A stretch of DNA of 8,424 nt from Elusimicrobiota bacterium. Its GTDB lineage: Bacteria; Elusimicrobiota; Elusimicrobia; UBA1565; UBA9628. The notes under the pieces were generated by a model. That model saw only the letters and a program-made list of their open reading frames with translations. It ran no database searches and was not told the DNA's origin. The DNA lies in assembly GCA_028869495.1 (NCBI GenBank), contig JAGWRY010000195.1, forward strand, positions 1 through 8,424, written 5' to 3'. Positions 4,098 to 8,424 of this stretch are shown one piece after another (positions within the stretch are counted from its first letter, which is position 1; each line of letters starts with the position of its first letter). The translations under genes and the position numbers were made by a program.

Positions 4098-5030
4098 GTG
4101 GACAACGTCACCCACACCTTGTGCGGGTTCGCGCTCGGCGAGGCCTTCTTCCGCGAGAAGCACGGAAGGCGCGCGGTCACGATCTCGGCCTGGGCTTCGA
4201 ACCTGCCCGACGTGGACGTCGCGGTCCTACTGACGCGCGACCCCGGCGCGATCGTCCTGCGCCGCAGTTTCGGCCACTCTCTGCTGCTCCTGCCGTTCTG
4301 GATCGCCGGGCTGTCCTGGATCTTCAAGAAGCGCTACTCCGACATGGCCTACGTCGACATCCTGAAGATCGTCGGCGTCAACGCCGGGGCCCACGTCGTC
4401 TTCGACCTGATCAATTCCTTCGGCGTCCAGCTCCTGTGGCCGCTGAGCGCGCGGCGCTGGGAGTGGTCGATCGTCTTCATCGTCGACCTGTTCCTGGCCG
4501 CCTGCCTGGCCGCCCCGCATCTGGTCCGCCTGTCGAAGCGCTGGCGCCCCCGCTTGAAGGAGGCTTCGCGCGCGGGGCTGGCCGCGGCCGCCTTGTATCT
4601 GCTGGCGTGCGCCGGCCTGCGCGCCAGGGCGATGAGCCTGCTCCGCGCGACCGAGCCCGGCGCGAGCTTCGTCTACGCCTTCCCGGAGCCCTTCGGCCCC
4701 CTGCGCTGGCACGGCGTCGCGCGCTATCCCGGCGTCTGGCGCCAGCGCCTGGTCGAGCCGCTCGCGGGGAGGGCGCTCGCCGAGCCGGACGTCCCGACCG
4801 ACGACGGCGCGCCCGCCGTCGCGGCCGCGGCGGCCTCGCCGTTCGGCCGGCGCCTGCTGACCTTCTTCAAGGCTCCGGTCTGGAGCGCGGCGCCCGAGCC
4901 GGGAGGGACGCGCGTCTCGATCCGCGACCTGCGCTTTTCCTCGCTGACGCTCCGCCACGAGGGCTTCGGCTTTTCCTTCGACGTCGGCCCGGACGGGCGC
5001 GCGGTCCCCCGCGGCGTAAGGATTTGGTAG
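4098..5030 (+). CDS. DUF457/YdjM-like membrane-bound protein (metal-dependent hydrolase family)
   Basis: The 310-residue protein starts MDNVTHTLCGFALGEAFF, the usual D-x-x-T-H opening of the DUF457 (YdjM/YfhP) family. It keeps the other family positions: ASNLPDVDV with Asn35, Asp38 and Asp40; RRSFGHSLLLL with His60; and GAHVVFDLINSFGVQLLWPLS with His99 and Asp103. These His/Asp residues are the presumed metal ligands. The 'hydrolase' label is inherited from annotation, and no reaction is established as far as I know. About four hydrophobic segments are seen (residues 60-76, 88-112, 123-143, 160-175), followed by a soluble C-terminal domain of about 125 residues, predicted outside the membrane. 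GTG at 4098 is chosen because the family motif starts there and the -10 is 6 nt away; the frame continues upstream only as antisense to the HEAT gene. The stop is 9 nt before the kinase start, making this the first gene of the operon. Confidence 0.82.
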   Translation: MDNVTHTLCGFALGEAFFREKHGRRAVTISAWASNLPDVDVAVLLTRDPGAIVLRRSFGHSLLLLPFWIAGLSWIFKKRYSDMAYVDILKIVGVNAGAHVVFDLINSFGVQLLWPLSARRWEWSIVFIVDLFLAACLAAPHLVRLSKRWRPRLKEASRAGLAAAALYLLACAGLRARAMSLLRATEPGASFVYAFPEPFGPLRWHGVARYPGVWRQRLVEPLAGRALAEPDVPTDDGAPAVAAAAASPFGRRLLTFFKAPVWSAAPEPGGTRVSIRDLRFSSLTLRHEGFGFSFDVGPDGRAVPRGVRIW

Positions 5031-5033
5031 GGT
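5028..5033 (+). promoter_or_regulatory. Possible internal -10 (TAGGGT) before the kinase gene
   Basis: TAGGGT ends 6 nt before the ATG at 5040, the same spacing as at other starts, and includes the DUF457 stop codon TAG. The same bases contain AGGG (5029-5032) seven nt before the ATG, which could be a weak Shine-Dalgarno. The kinase may thus be read by coupling, by an internal start, or both. No -35 is visible. Confidence 0.25.
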
Positions 5034-5039
5034 AAAGAA

Positions 5040-6566
5040 ATGAGCGCCAGCGAGGCCGAGCGGCTCGAGCTCCTCCTGCAGGTCGGCCGCCTGCTGTCGT
5101 CGAAGCTGGAGCTCTCGGAACTCTTGACCAGCGTGCTGGAGCTGGCCTCGCGCGTCGTCGACGCCGAGACCGCCTCGCTGCTGCTCTTCGACGAGAAGAC
5201 GCGGGAGCTCTACTTCGACGTGGCCCTCGGCCTCGGGGAGGGCGCCGCGAAGGTGCGCCTGAAGCTCGGCCAGGGCATCGCCGGCGCCGTCGCGCAGTCG
5301 CGCGCGCCCGAGATCATCAACGACGCGCGCGCCGACCCGCGCTGGTCGTCGAAGGCGGACGAGGAGTCCGGCTTCGTCACGCGATCGATCCTGGCCGTGC
5401 CGATCCTGCTCAAGGGGAAGCTCCTCGGCGTCGTCGAGGCGATCAACAAGCGCGGCGGCGTCTTCGACGAGGGCGACCGCGAGGCCTTCGAGGCCTTCGC
5501 GTCCCAGGCGGCCGTCGCGATCGACAACGCGCGGCTGTTCGCGTCCCTGCGCGACGAGAAGTTCAAGCTCGAGACCGTGTTCTCGCAGATGCGCGACGGC
5601 GCCGCGCTGACCGACGCCGCCGGCCGCGTCGTGCTGGCCAACGACGCCGCGCGGCGCCTGCTCGGCGAGGACCTCGCCGACGTCGGCGCGGCCTTGTCGG
5701 CGCTGGAGCTGACGCCGGCGCTGCCCGAGGTCCTGGCCGGGGGCGAGTTCACCGCCTTGCGCCGCGAGCCGACGCTCCTCGCCGTGCGCGGGCGCGCGAC
5801 GAAGGCCCCGCTCCCGGACGGCGAGGGACGCCTGTTCGTCTTCCGCGACGAGACCGAGGACTGGCGCCAGGAGAAGATGAAGCGCTCGTTCCTGTCGCTG
5901 ATCTCGCACAAGCTGAAGACCCCGCTGGCCTCGGTCCTCGGCTTCTCCGACGTCCTGCTCGCCGACCTCGACCCGAAGAAGTCCGACCCGATGACGTACA
6001 AGGCGATCAAGACGATCCGCGAGCAGGGCGGCAAGGTCGCCGACCTCGTCGACAAGCTCCTGCGCTACACGACCCTGGAGAGCCCGGACGCCGCGCCGCG
6101 CCCCGAGGACGTGCCGCTCGACGAGGCCGTCGACCAAGCGCTGAAGGACCTGCGCGACAAGCTCGACGAGCGCCAGGCGAAGGTCGACTTCGTCCCCGGC
6201 GGCCTGCGCGTGCGCGCCGACCGCGGCATGCTCGTCGAGGTCGTCAAGAACCTCGTCGAGAACGCGGTCAAGTTCGACCCGAAGCCCGCGCCGGTCGTCG
6301 GCGTGCGCGCGCGCGCCGAGGGCGGCCGCGCGACGCTGTCGGTCGCCGACCTCGGCCCCGGCATCCCGCCCGAGGCGCAAGAGGCCGTCTTCTCGCGCTT
6401 CCACCAGGTCGAGAAGGACTTCACCGGCCAGCGCGAGGGAATGGGCCTGGGCCTCGCCTACGTGAAGAAGGTCGCCGAGCTTCACGGCGGCAAGGTCGTC
6501 CTCCGTTCGAAGCTCGGCGAAGGCACGACCGTGTCCGTGAGCCTGCCGCTGGCGGGGGGCTCGTGA
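5040..6566 (+). CDS. Soluble GAF-PAS sensor histidine kinase with H-box variant
   Basis: The 508-residue cytoplasmic kinase has no membrane segment. Domains in order: GAF (about 18-168; SLLLFDEKTRELYFDVALG, then ILAVPILLKGKLLGVVEAINK); a PAS-like domain (about 175-275; DGAALTDAAGRVVLANDAARRLLG); HisKA (about 281-345) with phospho-acceptor His290 in SHKLKTPLASVLGFSD; and HATPase_c (about 385-504). The ATPase has the N-box EVVKNLVENAVKF (Asn404, Asn408), G1 DLGPGIP (Asp437), F-box VFSRFHQVE and G2 GMGLGLAYVKKVAELHGG. It should autophosphorylate His290 and pass the phosphate to a response regulator, but none is encoded in the window, so it is an orphan here. The residue after the His is Lys where SHELRTPL has Glu; in HisKA kinases that acid helps autophosphorylation. 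The same HK variant occurs in some GAF kinases, so activity is not excluded. The stop overlaps the TldD GTG by 4 nt, indicating translational coupling. Confidence 0.92.
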   Translation: MSASEAERLELLLQVGRLLSSKLELSELLTSVLELASRVVDAETASLLLFDEKTRELYFDVALGLGEGAAKVRLKLGQGIAGAVAQSRAPEIINDARADPRWSSKADEESGFVTRSILAVPILLKGKLLGVVEAINKRGGVFDEGDREAFEAFASQAAVAIDNARLFASLRDEKFKLETVFSQMRDGAALTDAAGRVVLANDAARRLLGEDLADVGAALSALELTPALPEVLAGGEFTALRREPTLLAVRGRATKAPLPDGEGRLFVFRDETEDWRQEKMKRSFLSLISHKLKTPLASVLGFSDVLLADLDPKKSDPMTYKAIKTIREQGGKVADLVDKLLRYTTLESPDAAPRPEDVPLDEAVDQALKDLRDKLDERQAKVDFVPGGLRVRADRGMLVEVVKNLVENAVKFDPKPAPVVGVRARAEGGRATLSVADLGPGIPPEAQEAVFSRFHQVEKDFTGQREGMGLGLAYVKKVAELHGGKVVLRSKLGEGTTVSVSLPLAGGS

Positions 6567-7945
6567 GCCTGGACGCCTTCCCGGCGGACGCCTACGGCGC
6601 CGCGCTCTGCGGCGCGGACTACGGCGAGGCCTTCCTCGAGGAGAAGTCCTGGACCTCCGCGCGCCTGGAGGACGGGCGCGTCGAGGAGGCCGCGAGCGGC
6701 TCCGACCGCGGCCTCGGCCTGCGCCTGCTCAAGCGCGGTCCGAAGGGGGTCGAGAGCTTCTTCGCGAGCGGGCCGGACCTCGGCCCCGAGGCCGCCGCGC
6801 GCCTGCGGCTGGGACTCCTCGCGCCCTCCGGCGCGCCGCCGCGCTTCTCCCCCGCCGTCGCGCGCCGCGTCGCCGCGCGCGAGGACCCCGTCGCCGTCCC
6901 GCTCGCGCGCAAGGCGGAGCTCCTGCGCGCGCTGGACCGCGCGGTGCGCGCCGAGTTCCCGGGCGTGCGCCAGGTGACCCTCTCCTACGCCGACAAGACG
7001 AAGAGCACGCGCACGCTCAACACCGACGGCGCCGACGCGCGCCAGACCTTGGTCTCGGTCGTCCTGTCTGCGTCCGTCGTCGCCGAGGAGGGCGGGCGCC
7101 TGCAGACCGGCCACGAGACCCTCGGCGCCCAGGGCGGCTTCGAGCTCGTCGCCGGCGACGCGCCGTTCGCCGCCGCGCGCCGCGCGGCCGCGCGGGCGCT
7201 CGCGAAGCTCCGCGCGCCGAAGGCCAAGGCCGGCGAGATGCCGGTCGTCCTGTCGAGCTCGGCGGGCGGAACCTTCATCCACGAGGCCCTCGGCCACTCG
7301 CTCGAGGTCGACCACGTGCAGGAGGGCTCGTCGCCCGCCTACCGCGGCGCCGTCGGGCGCGCGGTCGCCGCGCCGAAGATCACCGTGATCGACGACCCGA
7401 CGCTCCCGTTCCAGCGCGGCTCGTTCTTCTTCGACGACGAGGGCGTGCCGGCCGCGCCGACGCGCCTCGTCGAGGGCGGGATCCTGCGCGGCTATTTGTA
7501 CGACCGCGCCTGCGCTCTGCGCGAGGGCCGCGCGTCGAACGGCCACGGCCGCCGCGAGTCCTTCGAGAACCGTCCCGTGCCGCGCATGTCGAACCTCTAC
7601 ATCGCGCCCGGCCCCGACGACCCGGACAAGATCGTGCGCTCGCTCGAGCGCGGCCTGCTGGTCACCCGGATGGGCGGCGGGCAGGTCAACACCGCGACCG
7701 GCGAGTTCGTGTTCGAGGTCGACGAGGGCTTCTGGGTCGAGGGCGGCAAGGTCCGCCGCCTGGTCCGCGACGCGAACCTGCTCGGGATCGGACCGGACGC
7801 GCTGATGTCGATCGACCGCGTCGGCTGGGACGTCGGCTGGGGCATCGGCACCTGCGGCAAGGAGGAGCAGAACGTCCCCGTCAGCGACGGCCAGCCGACG
7901 ATCCGCCTGCCGAGCGTCGTGGTCGGAGGGACTCATGAAGACTAG
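6563..7945 (+). CDS. tldD: TldD-type metalloprotease (PmbA/TldD family)
   Basis: The 460-residue protein is close to the usual TldD length (about 460-480). It carries the zinc-protease helix HEALGH (His240, Glu241, His245; HExxxH) in GGTFIHEALGHSLEVD, and the C-terminal C431-GKEEQNVPVSDGQPTIR motif, whose Cys completes the metal site in TldD structures. Family sequence is also clear in NTATGEFVFEVDEGFW. In E. coli TldD works with TldE (PmbA) in a heterodimer that degrades unfolded peptides, matures microcin B17 and removes CcdA; TldD holds the active site. No tldE is in the window, so it may be elsewhere or the protein may act alone. The GTG at 6563 overlaps the kinase stop (GTGA), and the TldD stop lies 11 nt inside the next gene, so it is mid-operon. 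The first 220 residues match the family less obviously than the C-terminal half, as is normal. Confidence 0.93.
   Translation: MSLDAFPADAYGAALCGADYGEAFLEEKSWTSARLEDGRVEEAASGSDRGLGLRLLKRGPKGVESFFASGPDLGPEAAARLRLGLLAPSGAPPRFSPAVARRVAAREDPVAVPLARKAELLRALDRAVRAEFPGVRQVTLSYADKTKSTRTLNTDGADARQTLVSVVLSASVVAEEGGRLQTGHETLGAQGGFELVAGDAPFAAARRAAARALAKLRAPKAKAGEMPVVLSSSAGGTFIHEALGHSLEVDHVQEGSSPAYRGAVGRAVAAPKITVIDDPTLPFQRGSFFFDDEGVPAAPTRLVEGGILRGYLYDRACALREGRASNGHGRRESFENRPVPRMSNLYIAPGPDDPDKIVRSLERGLLVTRMGGGQVNTATGEFVFEVDEGFWVEGGKVRRLVRDANLLGIGPDALMSIDRVGWDVGWGIGTCGKEEQNVPVSDGQPTIRLPSVVVGGTHED
7925..7929 (+). promoter_or_regulatory. Shine-Dalgarno of the PrcB-like gene inside tldD
   Basis: GGAGG lies five bases before the ATG at 7935, within the last codons of tldD. 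It supports the overlapping start and shows that intra-operon genes do use Shine-Dalgarno initiation here. Confidence 0.7.
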
Positions 7946-8378
7946 AACTTGGGCGGCCGCCGTCCTGGCGGCGGCCGCGTTCGGGGCCTGCGCGGCGCCG
8001 TCGCCGCGGCGCCCCGCGGAGGCGCGCATGCGGACGTCCGAATGGAGCGGGCAGTACGGCGGACCCCTCGAAGCCGGCTCGCAGGTCGTGACGAACGACG
8101 AGGGATGGCGGGAGCTGTGGCGCCGCCTCGGCAAGGACGCGCCCCCGCCGCCGGACTTCGCGGCGCGCGCCGCGGTCGCCGTCTTCGTCGGGCAGAAGCC
8201 GACCGGCGGCTGGAGCGCCGCCTGCGAGGAGCCGCGGGCGGACGGGGACGACCTGGTCCTGCGCTGCCGGATCCTGAAGCCGACCGGCTTCACGACGCAG
8301 GCTTTCGCCCAGCCCTGGAAGATCGTCGCGGTGCCGCGCCCGAAGGGGCGCGTGCGCGTCGAGGTCCTCCCCGAGTGA
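7935..8378 (+). CDS. Predicted lipoprotein with PrcB-like domain
   Basis: The 147-residue protein opens with MKTRTWAAAVLAAAAFGAC, a short signal peptide with a lipobox-like FGA-Cys19. The Phe at -3 is unusual, so lipidation is likely but not certain. After a Pro/Arg linker, residues 45-147 match the PrcB C-terminal domain pattern: EGWRELWRRLG, PPPDFAARAAVAVFVGQKPTGGW (motif near residues 72-93), then DLVLRCRIL and PWKIVAVPR. In Treponema denticola PrcB is a lipoprotein of the dentilisin (PrcB-PrcA-PrtP) protease complex; elsewhere the domain is of unknown function. Cys97 and Cys111 could form a disulfide. It starts 11 nt before the tldD stop, and its TGA overlaps the next GTG by 4 nt. Position next to a peptidase gene is suggestive, but TldD is cytoplasmic while this protein is exported, so direct contact is doubtful. 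Confidence 0.82.
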   Translation: MKTRTWAAAVLAAAAFGACAAPSPRRPAEARMRTSEWSGQYGGPLEAGSQVVTNDEGWRELWRRLGKDAPPPPDFAARAAVAVFVGQKPTGGWSAACEEPRADGDDLVLRCRILKPTGFTTQAFAQPWKIVAVPRPKGRVRVEVLPE

Positions 8379-8424
8379 GGCTCGCCGTCCCAGCCGCGCT
8401 CCTCGCGCTGGCGGCCGCCGCGCC
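8375..8424 (+). CDS. Start of another exported protein (partial, cut by window end)
   Basis: A GTG overlaps the preceding TGA by four bases (GTGA), the same junction as kinase-TldD. The 16 readable codons give MRLAVPAALLALAAAA, a typical signal-peptide start with Arg then an Ala/Leu core. No Shine-Dalgarno better than GAGG (8361-8364, ten nt away) is seen, consistent with coupled re-initiation. Nothing can be said about function. Confidence 0.55.
   Translation, partial: MRLAVPAALLALAAAA

Noticed and set aside
4014..4163. Upstream extension of the HEAT protein to an ATG at 4163
   Set aside because: It would bury the signal peptide internally and overlap the divergent promoter and gene. The ATG at 4013 gives a proper signal peptide and promoter spacing.
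4227..6485. Very long minus-strand open frame (about 750 codons) opposite the DUF457 and kinase genes
   Set aside because: It is antisense to well-supported domains. Its translation is an Arg/Gly/Val/Leu-biased composition with no domain, as expected from the third-position GC bias of the real genes.
6482..8293. Long minus-strand open frame opposite tldD and the PrcB-like gene
   Set aside because: It has the same GC-bias shadow composition and no motif, and the plus strand carries complete TldD and PrcB-like domains.
1..8424. Mobile elements, CRISPR arrays, attachment sites, rRNA
   Set aside because: I found no transposase or integrase motifs, no regularly spaced repeats and no rRNA sequence. 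The tRNA 3' end is not duplicated in the window, so there is no integration footprint.

Overview
This is a GC-rich (roughly 70% by eye), gene-dense bacterial chromosome segment with no sign of mobile DNA, CRISPR or phage genes. Signal peptides, a candidate lipoprotein and a class II tRNA-Ser without an encoded CCA fit a high-GC, probably Gram-negative bacterium. The start-codon architecture (-10 boxes 5-6 nt from start codons) and the Ala/Pro-rich secreted proteins remind me of Elusimicrobiota, with Deinococcota or Myxococcota as alternatives. That placement is a low-confidence guess.

Layout. Minus strand 1-1519: start of a secreted protein (cut by the window edge), a MazG-like/dCTPase-type nucleotide pyrophosphohydrolase (301-636), and a TPR-repeat protein (728-1519). 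The TPR gene has a 242-bp upstream region with a clear sigma-70-type promoter and a predicted ~176-nt structured leader. Plus strand 1762-2325: a multi-pass membrane protein of unknown function, divergent from the TPR gene. Minus strand 2326-4013: a tight cluster of signal-peptide HEAT-repeat protein, tRNA-Ser(UGA) and GNAT acetyltransferase. The tRNA sits 8 nt after one stop codon and 10 nt before the next start codon.

Plus strand 4098 to the end is one apparent operon with overlaps or a 9-nt gap. It encodes a DUF457/YdjM-like membrane protein annotated as a metal-dependent hydrolase family, a soluble GAF-PAS-histidine kinase with an unusual H-box, a TldD-type metalloprotease, a PrcB-like candidate lipoprotein, and the first 16 codons of another exported protein. 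The set suggests signal sensing coupled to peptide or protein processing at the cell envelope. That is inference from adjacency, not a recognised system.

The most notable signal is regulatory. Five of the six start codons that plausibly open a transcription unit without a Shine-Dalgarno site have a -10-like hexamer ending 5-6 nt upstream (at 214, 636, 1762, 4013 and 4098), with a weaker sixth case at 5040. This implies leaderless mRNAs as the default. The TPR gene is the exception: strong Shine-Dalgarno, canonical promoter, and a long leader that can fold into a possible pseudoknot and an 11-bp hairpin. Apart from that 242-bp region, no gap without a gene exceeds about 100 bp.
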